From: Lindgomyces ingoldianus
Lineage: Eukaryota > Ascomycota > Dothideomycetes > Pleosporales > Lindgomycetaceae
DNA: 64,000 nt
NCBI RefSeq assembly: GCF_010093535.1
Contig: NW_022985168.1
Span: 1,328,537-1,392,536 of the forward strand
Reading direction: 5' to 3'
Shown here: positions 23,501 through 34,723 of the stretch, piece after piece
Position numbering within the stretch: position 1 is the first letter of the stretch
Layout of the letters: the number at the start of each line of letters is the position of its first letter
Notes under the pieces: generated by a model
What the model was told of the DNA's origin: nothing
What the model saw: only the letters and a program-made list of their open reading frames with translations
Databases searched by the model: none
Translations under genes and position numbers: made by a program

Positions 23501-25735
23501 ACCAAGGCTGTAGATGTACTGGATAAGAGCCTCAGTATCTTGTTGGCTACCCTGGTTATATGGCACAACCATCAAACTAGATCCCTTGGAACCGAACTTG
23601 GAAAATATGTGCTGGTAGAACTTGGTGGCTCGGGAGTACGAGCTCGTTGTGACCATGACCTTGGCACCTCCTGAGAGTAGCCCCTGCACAATCTTGGCCC
23701 CAATGGATCCCTTTCCAGCACCCGTAACGAGCACATTCTTGCCTTGAAATGCTAGGCCGGATGATATCGAACGATTGAGGATGTTTGCATATTCGGCGGT
23801 CAAATGCTTAGATTCCTTCCACGCTCCGCCGGATTTCTGCTGGATCTGGGGGTAGTAGGAAGTCCGCACACCAACACCGTCCGGAAGGGAGGCAAGGTCG
23901 GAGTCGGAAGAGTTGCTAGGAGTCATGATGGGGGTCAAAGATGGCGTCATGGCGGGTGTAGGAGGCAAGAGCCCGAGACCAAATGGGCCAGGAATAGAAC
24001 CGTGGTCTTTAGTGTTCTTAGCAACAATCGCAGCTTCGAAAGCCTTTGACTCAGCGGTTGGGTTGTGAGTACGAGGGCGAGCGCAGGTTGCTTCAACAAA
24101 GTTGATGGATCCGTTAGCATCAATGGTTGTGTGCGGCGCAGTGATCTTGCTCGATGCGACATATGTTGGTGCTTGTAACAAGGCCGCTTTGCAGTCCACT
24201 AACAGGTCCTCAAACCAGAGCTCGACAGCAATCGACCGCGCATGCTGCTTCTTCATATCATCTAGCATATGAGATAGCACATTGATTAGCCGCTTGCTGG
24301 TGCGATTAAGCAGCGCATGTCGACGTCGTCCAACCTCCTCGGATTCAAGGCGGAGGTAACCTTGGCGCACACCATGGTAAATCTTGAAAAGATCCTGCAA
24401 GGCCCAGTTCCAGAATGAGTCATATACTCGAGCTTTCCGTTTATCGAAGTACGGCTTGATGCCGTTCGCATATTCGTTTCCATGCTCCAAGTTCCACAGG
24501 TCAAGTTCGTTCTGCAGGTTCTGCATGTCACTTCGGAGCTGTGCGACTTCTTCGGCATCACCATTCTTCTCACCAAGATGCCTTGCATAGGCTTCATAAA
24601 CCTCACGGTGGAAGTCGTTGGAGCGCTTGTTCAGCGAGTCAAGAGCCTTGGGGTCGATGGCAACAGCCGCGGAAGATGTACCAGGAACACCAGTTGCAGT
24701 CTTTTGGATCTGAACCCCGGTCACCGCGATGTATCCCTGGACGGTGTTTGACCAGAACTCTTTCGCCTCGCCTTCGGAGCCTAAACGAGCTGTCGGTGGG
24801 CTCTGGAGAGCGACGAGGAAAATGGCGTCCTGACGGCCAGCGGCGAATCCATAGTCGCCCTCGAGAATTTCGCGGGCTTTCGTCTGGTTGAACCCTCCAG
24901 GCATCTTGGAGGCGAAGAACTTGTCGACAAGCGACTTCGTGCGCTTGCCCAACGCACCCGTGAATGTCTTCTGGAGAATTGAGGCCAGGTCATTCAGCGG
25001 CAGCTCCTCAACTCCGTCCGGCGTCGACCCGAACTCAGTGTCCAGGTCTCCGGTGATCTCATTCTGCAAGGTTGACCTTCCTGTTCCCAAGTCAGTGTTC
25101 GATGTCGCGGCTCCCATCGTCGCGGAGCAAACTCACCTCCTGAAAGGGTCTTGACGGAGCTGTCAAATGCGACATCCTTCGCGGGCTTCTTTAGCGCGAG
25201 GGACACGATAGTTCTTATAATATCCACTGCCGCAATAGGCGTGTCTTCCACCGGACACACAGTGACGGGTGTAGCACTTGATGCTGGCGGGGACGTCGCA
25301 ACGATTGGCTGTTGAGTCTCGGCCGTGGGGGGTGCGGGGCTGGGGCTTGTCGCTACTGCCTTCTGTGCCCCGCTTGGATTATTCTCCTTTACCTGGCCAA
25401 CAAAATAGATGTCGTCCTTGTTCTTCTTCAGCGATAGGAAATCACGAGAAATCGAGTTCGCCGTGTCGAAAGGGCGGTACACGAGGTCGCGTGTCCGCTT
25501 CATCATGTTCGTCAGTGTCTCCGCCGGGCCGATCTCAACCGTCTTGCGGGTCTGAAATTCAGAGAGCAACAGATCCTGTGTCTCCGTCCATCTAACTGGC
25601 GAACAGAACTGGTGTCTGTGACGTGTTAGTGCCAGACGCCCTTCAAGCAAGAGCAAGGAAGACGAACGCAAGAAGCTCGATGAGCAAAGTGTGGCAAAGC
25701 TCTTGACGCCTTGTTATGCTTTCGTAGGTGTTCAT
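20591..25735 (-). CDS. Fatty acid synthase subunit alpha without PPT domain (TOXH/APS5-like)
   Basis: Exons 25735-25668, 25615-25137 and 25080-20591 join in frame (donors GTTCGT and GTGAGT), giving 1,678 residues. The first exon (CHTLLIELLA) plus HQFCSPVRW recreates the conserved start of FAS alpha, which supports the unusual GTTCGT donor. The ACP follows a Pro/Ala/Thr-rich linker, and its phosphopantetheine serine is Ser185 in GGRSTLQNEI, just after the second intron. The ketoreductase has LVTGAGKGSIG near residue 628. The ketosynthase has Cys1252 (GACATALES), His1491 (FHGTSTVKN) and His1532 (GHPKGAA). The protein stops soon after the conserved SFGFGQKGAQAIGVHPKYLF block. The phosphopantetheinyl transferase domain that ends the roughly 1,850-residue primary enzyme is absent, as in short cluster-specific alpha subunits (aflatoxin AflA is about 1,670 residues as I recall). 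Its ACP must be charged in trans. Confidence 0.93.
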
Positions 25736-26957
25736 AGTTGCAATCAAGCGAGCCTAGGCTCGAATGCTGAGAGAAAAGCTGAAGGAAAAACAGGGATGCA
25801 AGAGATGAGCAAGTATGCACAGAAGGAAAGACTGAATCTGAGGAAGTATCGAACGATTGACTGCTGATCGCGGAGGTTTCTGGTTTGTGAGAGCCGGGCA
25901 TCTGGGGAAGATATGTATCTATCCAGCATCTTGTCTTGGGTAGTCCAGGTACCAGTCTACCAAATTTGGTGGTTTTCGATCACGCTAACCGAGTCGGGAA
26001 GCGAATCCACTCCGCCCCAACAGTCCGCTGGCTAGTCCGCTGGCTGCTGACGCCTTACCAAGGCTCCGCTCAAAGCGTCCTCTTACCTTTTTGGTGGCTA
26101 TTCCAGGGTATGCTGAGTGAGATGTGAAACGCATCAGCCTCCCTTAAGGTCATAATTAGGGAGCACGGAGCTTCCGACGGAAGGGAATTTACCACCATTA
26201 CAGGTACGTGCATGCTCTTCTCAGCCCAGCCCATACCATCCCCACGTGGCAATGTGACAAGCACTACCAGGGGTTTGCAAAGTACCTGGTCGAGGCTCCG
26301 GGGCCTTCTGTAGAGCTCAAACACACTATGACCTGTGCTCCAATGCGAAGCATTCCGCCATCCATTATGTTGGCCTGCCCAGTCCGCCGCAACGGATTTG
26401 ACAGGACACTGACGTGAAACCTCAGACTTCACAGTACTACAGCCGAGTATTCGCCTTAGCCTCCTGATCTAACCCCTCCTTGACCTATGGGCAGCTGAGT
26501 CGGCCAATTTACCAATAAGAGTTATTTTAGAGCCCAGTTGACTTTCGGAGTGGCCTGTGGCAGGCCTTTTTTTAGAAACACCGCAGCTTCACACCATTCA
26601 GCACTGGGCTACCGCTTGTTCGGACGCTGATACCTCCACCACAGGAGATTGCTGCTGGAAGTGAAATCTGGACACCAAGTCAACCGCAGTCCATGCTTCT
26701 ATGTTCGGTTGCTGGACTATGATGTGATCTTGGTAGTACCCCTTTTGATTACTGCCTGAAGGTGGAGTGATCAGACGGCACCAGAGCGTGGCTTGTTCAG
26801 GCAGTAACAGGGCCCCGAACGTGGTTGAGTTCAAGCGAGGATTGTATATATTGGTGCGGCTAGAGAAAATTCTCCATTATCACCATCGCCTTCCTTACAG
26901 TTCTTTCTTCTGAGTTCATCTTTTCTCCTTATCTGTTCTATCGTATTCATTCCCACA
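25736..26957. promoter_or_regulatory. Divergent promoter between FAS alpha and P450
   Basis: 1.2 kb of shared upstream DNA drives two biosynthetic genes in opposite directions, so a single regulator could control both. A TATA-like TATATATT lies near 26846, with a CT-rich transcription-start zone at 26880-26950 on the P450 side. A perfect 12-bp tandem repeat, AGTCCGCTGGCT, is at 26022-26033 and 26034-26045. Confidence 0.6.
26022..26045. repeat. Tandem 12-bp direct repeat in divergent promoter
   Basis: Two adjacent perfect copies of AGTCCGCTGGCT. A related string, AGTCCGCCGCAACGG, is near 26379. It could be a paired regulator site; this is inference from position only. Confidence 0.5.
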
Positions 26958-28678
26958 ATGTCGAGCTCATTCGAGGTCATTCCTCCTTCGGTTCCAGCCC
27001 TTGGTTCGAGCCGAAACATATTTGCCTTAGCTAAGAGCATTGCTTCTCAGCGAAGTGTCGCCCTTGCCTCTTCATGCCTTATATTAGGTCTCTCGCTATA
27101 CTTCATCTGCAACTTCATATATAATATCTACTTCCATCCTTACGCCAAGTACCCTGGCCCGTTCTTGGCCAAGTTCACAGATCTCTACTCTGGTTACCAT
27201 GCTTGGAAGGGTGATATTCACCTCGACATGTGGAGATGTCACCAGAAGTATGGTGACAAAGTTCGATATGCACCGAACCGCTTAAACGTGAACACTGTTA
27301 CCGGTCTCAAGAGCGAGTTGCATCATTCTCACGAGTTGGGCCTTCTACTAACGATGGCATAGATATCTACAGCCAGGGCAAACCTTACCTCAAAAGCAAG
27401 AACTACTCGGCTATGGTTCACCAGGCTACGAACACCCTTACTGTTCGTGATAGGAAAGACCACGGCCGCCGAAGGCGGGTCATCCAACAGGGCTTGTCCG
27501 ACGCAACCCTTCGAGCCTTCGAGCCCTACATGTACGAGATCATCAACCGTTTCTGTGACCGCGTCATCCAAACCGTAGAAGAGGAGAACACTGCCAAGGC
27601 CAATGGCGAGTCTACCGAAACCTTCAAGGACCAGAACTGGAAGAACCCAAGGAACATGTCGGAGTGGTGCAACTACCTCGCATTCGACCTCATGGCATCC
27701 TTTATCTTCTCCGGAAAGTACAACATGCTCGAAAAAGAACAGTACCGATATGTTGTTCAGGTCATCGAGGCCTCGAACATTCGCGTGGCTTCCATTCTTC
27801 AAGCTCCCATCCTAAAGATGTTCCGTATGGATAAGCTTCTCTTCCCTCAAGCCATTGTCGCTCGCAACGTTTTCCTCCGTTTCGTAGGCAAGCTTCTCCG
27901 TGATACTAAAAAGAACGACCGTACTCAGCGTAAAGATCTTTTTGAGATGCTTTCCCACGCAAAGGACCCGGAATCTGGGAAGGGATTCACTCCAGAGGAA
28001 ATCATTGCTGAGAGTACAACACTCGTCGTTGCTGGTGCTGACACCTCTGCCACTGCTATGGCCGCAATCTTCTTTTACCTTAGCCGTAACCCAGATGCCT
28101 ACGCCCGCGCCTCAGCTGAAGTTCGATCTACATTCAACAGCCTCGAGGAAATCCAGGGTGGTTCCAAGCTCAACAGCTGTCGCTACCTTCGCGCTTGCAT
28201 TGATGAGGCTATGCGCATGTCACCATCTGTCGGACAAGCCCTCTCTCGAGAAGTGCCAGCTGGTGGCGCGATTGTCGATGGCGACTTTATTCCTGGAGGC
28301 TGTGACGTGGGTGTCCCAATCTATAGTATTCACCACAAAGAGGACTACTACCCGGATCCGTTCAACTACAACCCTGACCGATGGCTTGTCGAGAAAGATT
28401 CATCACAACAGGTCATGGATCAATACGCTGCATACAATCCTTTCTCAGTCGGTCCAAGAAGCTGCATGGGCAAGGGTGTGGCGCTCGTCGAGATGATGGC
28501 GACGTTCGCTGTGGTGCTCTACAGGCTAGACTTCAAAATGGCTGCAGCTGACGTTGCTGGTGGCCGACCTGGAAAGGAGTTTGGCAGGCACCGATCAGAT
28601 GAGTTCCAGTTGAGGGATCACATCACATCGGCCAAGGAGGGCCCAATGCTGCGGTTCCGCCCACGCATTAGTGCATAA
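26958..28678 (+). CDS. Cytochrome P450 monooxygenase
   Basis: Two exons (26958-27312 and 27363-28678) give 556 residues. The intron ends with CTAAC...TAG; the donor that best keeps the conserved helix (TGLKNIYSQGK) is GC (GCGAGT at 27313). A GT donor at 27304 is also in phase but deletes three residues. An N-terminal hydrophobic anchor is at about 38-58. All core motifs are intact: oxygen-binding AGADT at 342-346, EAMR at 400-403, and haem-binding [10 protein letters not shown] with Cys486. It resembles fungal class II microsomal P450s. Divergent from FAS alpha and next to the ABC transporter, it is a good candidate for hydroxylating or oxidising the fatty acyl chain (at the 2- or 8-position in this class of peptides); the exact step is not readable from sequence. 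Confidence 0.9.
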
Positions 28679-30036
28679 GCGAAGAGTTTTTTTTTGGTTG
28701 TCGGGTCTCGATTCTTGTGTACATCTATATCTCCAACATGGATTCTTTTTTTTAGCATTTCACATAGAGCATCTTCTATCTAGTTCCAGTAAAAATTTCA
28801 ATTGTTGATATTTATTTTGGCCCTGATTGCGAGAGTACGGTGTGGATCGTTCGGGTGCGAAAATTTGTTACATTCCTAGCATAGCAGCCGCTGCTAGAAG
28901 AGAACCAATCGCCAGAATCGCCGTTATTTTGATGCAAGGCATGCAAGACAGAGTTCATAGTCGACTATAGATACGTGGAAGCATTTATTTTAGGTAAATA
29001 ACCTCATATGCTCATTAGAACTTGTCTCATGAATGTGCTCCACGCTTCTCTCGAAGTCGCCGCGCAGGTGCTGTATTGCGAAATACGCAATTCACAATCG
29101 CCTGCTATTTTAGGAGAATGTGATCACAGCATTGCGATCAAATTTCGCGTTTCGGAGGCCTTCAGTTTCACGTCTCTCAACGCCAACTCCTATTTCCGTA
29201 TAGGGAGGCATTTTTGTTCGCGTTAGCATTTTTTTCAGAATTCTTACGTGCATCGACTGTCTGTCAGGCTGGATAGGATTCGAGGCTAAACAACGTCCCT
29301 GGTGGTCGCGGCCCTGGGAGCACCCCTGCCTGCCCCTCACACCAGCAGGTGGTAATTAGCACAGTGCTGAACGTACGCCACATTTATCAATCATGCTCCC
29401 TTTCCGGCAGGCGATTTGAATTCCATTCTTAGCGCACAGACTTCCGCTGTCAGCGAGCGGAAAGCTTGGCTTCCGTAGTCGTGTCCGCAGTTCTTGTGGC
29501 GCTGACAGGGGTGGGCACAGCGCTAGGAACTTCCACCTGCTCACAGAATGTAAGCTCAACATCCTTCCAAAAATACCCTAACCTGAGCCTCAACCTCATC
29601 TCCACTAGATCTGAGCAACTACACTAACCCGAAATCGGTAGATCCGTGGCTCATTCTCTCGTCGGTGCCCGGTTCAACCATTTCTATCAGTGCTGTCCAA
29701 ATTCGTTGTCAAAGCGCGGTGGTCTCTGTCAGCCGTGCTCGAACTCCTCCAATCCTATGATGCAGCCAGCGCCATATGTAATATGCTTATTTTGTCCCGG
29801 CGACTTCGTGGATGACTGCTGCGCACTGTACACGTTCCTTAGGCTACTGCACAGCATGTTGGCTTAGGGCCTGCCGGTCCTTTCGGGGTCCAGTCTCAGG
29901 GTCATATTGTGTGCAAGGCAGGCAGCTGCCATATGAAATGCAACATTGAGATCTAGGTTGTGTTTCGTCTCCTTTCCGCTCTTTTCTCGTCCTGTGTGCT
30001 CTAAGAATTCGGTCTTCAACTTAGAGTTACGTGAAG
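28679..30036. promoter_or_regulatory. Spacer with ABC transporter promoter
   Basis: 1.36 kb between the P450 stop and the ABC transporter start. T-rich stretches just after 28680 fit a P450 3' end. No gene is recognised in the remainder. Confidence 0.5.
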
Positions 30037-33000
30037 ATGCGCTCGTTCAATAGTTGCACGATTGATACCCAGAAGGGCTTTGGGCCTTCCAACAAACATT
30101 GCTATGGCGGATTTGATTTCACTTTATATTTTGAAGAAGCTTTCCTATCCATAGTACCATTCACTATCATTCTTCCTGTTCTCATCTTCCGGTTATATCG
30201 ATTGCACCAAGCACCCATCGTCGTTGGTGGAGCAAGATGGCATCTAGCCAAACAGGTGAGTGCTAAGAAGTCTCTCAAGTGAATGCCTATGTTTACAATA
30301 CTTCTTGCAGGCCTGTTACATCCTCTATGGAGCACTTCAAGTCCTTTCCTTAGGCGCCATCGTTATGCCCGATACCGTCAAAACACACGCGACGGTCGCC
30401 GCCGTGGTCATCGATCTCCTAGCTACATTCACTTTAGCAGTGGTGTCTAATTTTGAGCATTACCGAAACCCTCGACCGTCCTCTCCTATCGGCGTCTTCC
30501 TTACCGTCACATTCTTTTTCAACATTGCTCGGATCAGAACACTGTTTGCGACCCATGAGGCCCAGCCACTAGGGTCCATGTTGCTAGTCGCTACACTCGT
30601 CAAATTTGCCCTTCTCTGTCTTGAGCTCAAGGAGAAACGGGAAATATTGCTCGATGAAAAAGATTTCCGAGCCCCCGAGTCAACGGCGAATTTCTTCAAT
30701 CGTCTTGTCTTCTTCTGGCTGAACCCATTGCTACTTAAGGGATATTCAAAGCCCATTCAAGAGCACGATTTATTTGAGGTCCAGAGCCAGATTGTTGGAG
30801 AAAAGGAGCTGCTTGCGTTGGCTGAGAGGTGGGAGAAATATCCTTTCAAGACCCGGCCCAACAGTTTGTTCAAGCTCGCTTTCAAGCACCACGGACGAAG
30901 CTTTGCTTCCGTAATCCTTCCCCGATTATGCTACACTGGATTCAACTTTAGCCAGCCATTCCTTCTTCAGCGAGTGCTTAGCTACCTGCAGAAGGACGAC
31001 TATTCAAACCGCAAATCTGTCGGCTATGGTCTTATCGCTGCCTACATTCTAGTTTACGTTGGCTTCGCCATAACTGGTGCATTACATCAGCACCGAAACT
31101 ACCGCAGTGTTGCTAAGCTCCGAGGCTCCCTCATTGGGGTCATCTACAAAACTACACTAACCATGAGCTCCTCCGCTTTGACAGAATCTGAGGCTGTAAC
31201 CCTAATGAATGCGGATGTTGAGCGTATCACTGTTGGTCTTCGACAGTCTCAAGAGTTGTGGGCCAGTTTCTATGAGATTGCTCTGTCTGTGTACTTGTTG
31301 TACAGGCAGATCAGCTGGGCGGCACTGACGCCGCTTGGAGTAATTCTACTCTGCACTGGCGCAGCGATCGGAGCTTCCCCAAAGCTTGCATCATCGCAAA
31401 AGACCTGGCTTGATCGTATCCAGGCTCGTGTTGACGCAACTGCTTCAATGTTGGGGTCAATCAAGGCAGTCAAGATGACGGGTCTCACGGCAGACCTAGG
31501 AACTCGGATACACAATCTCCGCGAAACTGAGATTTCGACCGCCAGGACATTCCGTGGCATGTTGGTCAAGATCACTACCTTTTGTAAGACTGAGCCTGCA
31601 TCATCTATGGGTTAGGCTAATCTTGTATCCAGCTTTCGCGAGCACATCAATAAGTCCTGTAGTGGCTCTTGGAACCTACATAATGATGGCAAAGTACCAA
31701 GGATATCCTGATCTGACATTGGAGAGAGCGCTTACCTCACTGGTTTTAATGAACCTCCTCCTTGAGCCAGTGGCGTTCTTCATCACCGCTTTATCTGGGC
31801 TCATCACAACTATGAGCTGCTTTGAGAGGATTCGCCAATACCTTAATACCGAGGGAAGGATGGAGCCATCGCTATATAGACCACGAACATCATTCAGACC
31901 CGGGCCGCAGGCTGATTCCACCGTCAGCTTATCAAAAGAGGATCACCTCGCTGACATTCCCGAAGACACCCCTCTGAGCACGCCACACCCAATCAGCAAG
32001 CAACAAGGCATATTTGAGGACATCGAGATAGGAGACGATGCGACACTTGCTTCTCTGAATGTAAGACGCGATTGCATCGTTGCGGAAAACGCTAGCTGTG
32101 GATGGGATGCGGAGAAGACACCGACGCTCATGAATTTGAACTTCAACATCAAAGAGGGGAGTCTGACTATGATTGTTGGTCCTGTCAGCAGTGGAAAGTC
32201 GACTCTGCTTAAGGCCATATTGGGGGAGATGCCGATCTCAAAAGGGCTGCAACGATCATTTTATACCGAGGTCTCTTACTGTAGCCAGAGCCCGTGGCTT
32301 GTGAATGGGACTTTGAAGGATAATATCATTCACGGGTCGGATTTTGATCCAGTTTGGTATGATACTGTCATCAAAGCCTGCGATCTTGAGACAGATATCG
32401 GCAACATGTCCCTTGGAGACGAGACCGTTGTTGGTAGTAAAGGCCTCAGTCTGTCTGGTGGACAACAGCAACGAGTAGTAAGTTTATTTCTCCTTAAAAA
32501 TTGGGTTTCGCACCTAACCTGCGATATCAGGCACTAGCTCGCGCGGTTTATTTTCGCAGAAGTATCGTTCTCATTGACGATGTCATGAGCGGTTTAGATG
32601 CATCAACCGAGGAGCATGTTTTCGAATCCATTCTCGGTGACCACGGCCTTTTGCGTGGTACTGACACAACTGTCATATATGTTACCAACGCTGTCCATCG
32701 ACTCTCACAGGCGGACCATGTCATCGCCCTTGGCTCCGACGGAACCATTACTGAACAGGGTGCATTCGAGGACCTATACCAGCAAGATGGCTACATCGGC
32801 AATCTATCTTACAGCGGACGCTCGATCTACAAACAAGACGAACCCAAGCAAACGATCCAGGGCTTCAAGCAATCTTTGATTCACCGGAGAGAAACGGAGA
32901 AGGTTGAAGAGGAGAGCGCAGCTGGAGATCTCACCATCTATGCATACTATATTCGAACATTTGGATGGGGCCGATGGTTCATCTTCTGCTTCTTCTGTGC

Positions 33001-34723
33001 CCTTTACGGATTTGGAACAGCCTTTCCTAATGTATGGGTCAAATGGTGGGCCGGATACAACCAAGAGCATCCCAACACCAAGATTGTGTACTACCTTGTC
33101 CTTTACACATTCTTCGCTCTACTAGGTCTTGGTTCGCTCGTCGTTGCTTGCTGGACACTGATCATGACCATGACTCCGCACGCCGGCTGGAAATTGCACC
33201 AACGTCTCCTCACTACCGTCCTCAATGCCCCAATGTCTTTTTTCGCTTCTACAGATACAGGTATCACTACCAACCGTTTCAGTCAAGACCTAGAACTCAT
33301 CGACATGGAGCTTCCTGTCGCGCTGATTCGAACCGCGATGATGTTCTTTGTCCTTTTCGCTCAGCTTCTCGTCATCCTAGCATCAGCGAAATACGTCGGC
33401 ATTGCCCTGCCATTCACCGTTGTAGTCATTTACGTACTTCAAGTGTACTACTTAAGGACGTCCCGGCGCCTCCGTATCTTAGACATTGAGACCAAAGCTT
33501 ATCTTGGTACTCAGTTTTTGGAGCTTTTGAGTGGTCTTGTCACGATCCGCGCTTTCCAGTGGGAATATCAGCATCTCTCGCGCTTCCTCGATGTGTTGAA
33601 GAAAGCCCAGCGACCATTCTATCTCCTCTACTGCATCCAACGATGGCTCAACATGGTCTTGGATCTCATTGTTGGCACCATTGCTATCATGCTCGTTACT
33701 ATCGCAGTCAAGACCAAGGGAAGCGTTGATCCTGGCATGACTGGCTTGGCTCTTGTGAACTTGGTTGGTTTCAGTCAGATGCTAAAGCAGCTCATCACCA
33801 ACTGGACATTGCTCGAAACCTCCATGGGAGCCTTGTCCCGAATCCGAAGCTTCGAGTCAGATGTCGAGTCAGAGAATCTACCCGGCGAGGATCACGTTGC
33901 GCCAGATCATTGGCCTAAATTTGGAGGCATCGAATTCCGAGAAGTCACCGCATCTCACAAGAAGGCTAACAGGCCTACTCTTGACAACCTTAGCTTTGCA
34001 ATCCCGCCGGGTACTAAACTTGGTCTCTGTGGTCGAAGCGGCAGTGGAAAGAGCAGCCTCATCGCAGCCCTGCTCCGACTTATGGATATCCAAAGTGGAA
34101 GCATTATCATCGACGGAATCGATATCGCGACTCTGCCTAGACAGACCGTTCGGAGCCGCCTCATAGCACTTCCACAAGACCCATACGTTCTCGCTGGCAC
34201 AGTCCGCGAGAACGTTGACCCCCTTAATTCTGTATCGGATGAAGAAATCACCGCAGCGCTAACCAGGGTCCAACTAACTCACCTTCTCGAAGGCGAAAAC
34301 GGTGGTCTAAACACCAAATTAACAACCGACATGCTCTCCCACGGACAATGCCAACTCCTCTGTCTCGCACGAGCAATGGTTCGCAAGAGCTCAATCCTGA
34401 TCCTCGATGAAGCAACTGCTAGCGTCGATGTCCACACTGATGCCTTGATGCAGGATATCATCCGGTCCGAGTTCAAGAATCACACAATCATCGCTGCTGC
34501 ACATCGTCTCGATACTATTGTCGATTTTGATGCAGTGCTGATGCTCGATGCAGGAAAAGTTGTCGAGACAGATGTCCCTGCGAACTTACTTGAACGTGAT
34601 TCTGCGTTCAAGGAGCTATATCAGATCCAAAAGGGAGAGAGTCAGCCTTGGCATGTGTCGACGTTAAGTTTATTGAATGATACGAGCGATCGGATATCAT
34701 TAATGAGCCACGACGTCATATAA
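30037..34723 (+). CDS. ABCC-family (MRP-type) multidrug/peptide exporter
   Basis: Four exons (30037-30255, 30311-31583, 31633-32477, 32531-34723) join in frame, giving 1,509 residues. I start at ATG 30037 because the frame reads only a GTG just before it. The layout is TMD0-TMD1-NBD1-TMD2-NBD2, the full-length ABCC form. NBD1 has Walker A GPVSSGKSTLL (about 680), signature LSGGQQQR (about 770) and Walker B VLIDDVMSGLD. NBD2 has Walker A GRSGSGKSS (about 1281), a changed signature LSHGQ (about 1380) and Walker B LILDEATASVD. Asymmetric signatures are common in this family and need not reduce function. Sitting between the P450 and the NRPS, it probably exports the finished peptide and may protect the producer. 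HC-toxin's locus uses an MFS pump (ToxA) instead; aspercryptin's cluster has ABC transporters. Confidence 0.9.

Noticed and set aside
12760..25735. The FAS genes as the primary, essential fatty acid synthase
   Set aside because: The alpha subunit lacks the PPT domain and both genes sit among aminotransferase, P450 and NRPS genes; a dedicated FAS fits better, though a full-length copy elsewhere cannot be checked here.
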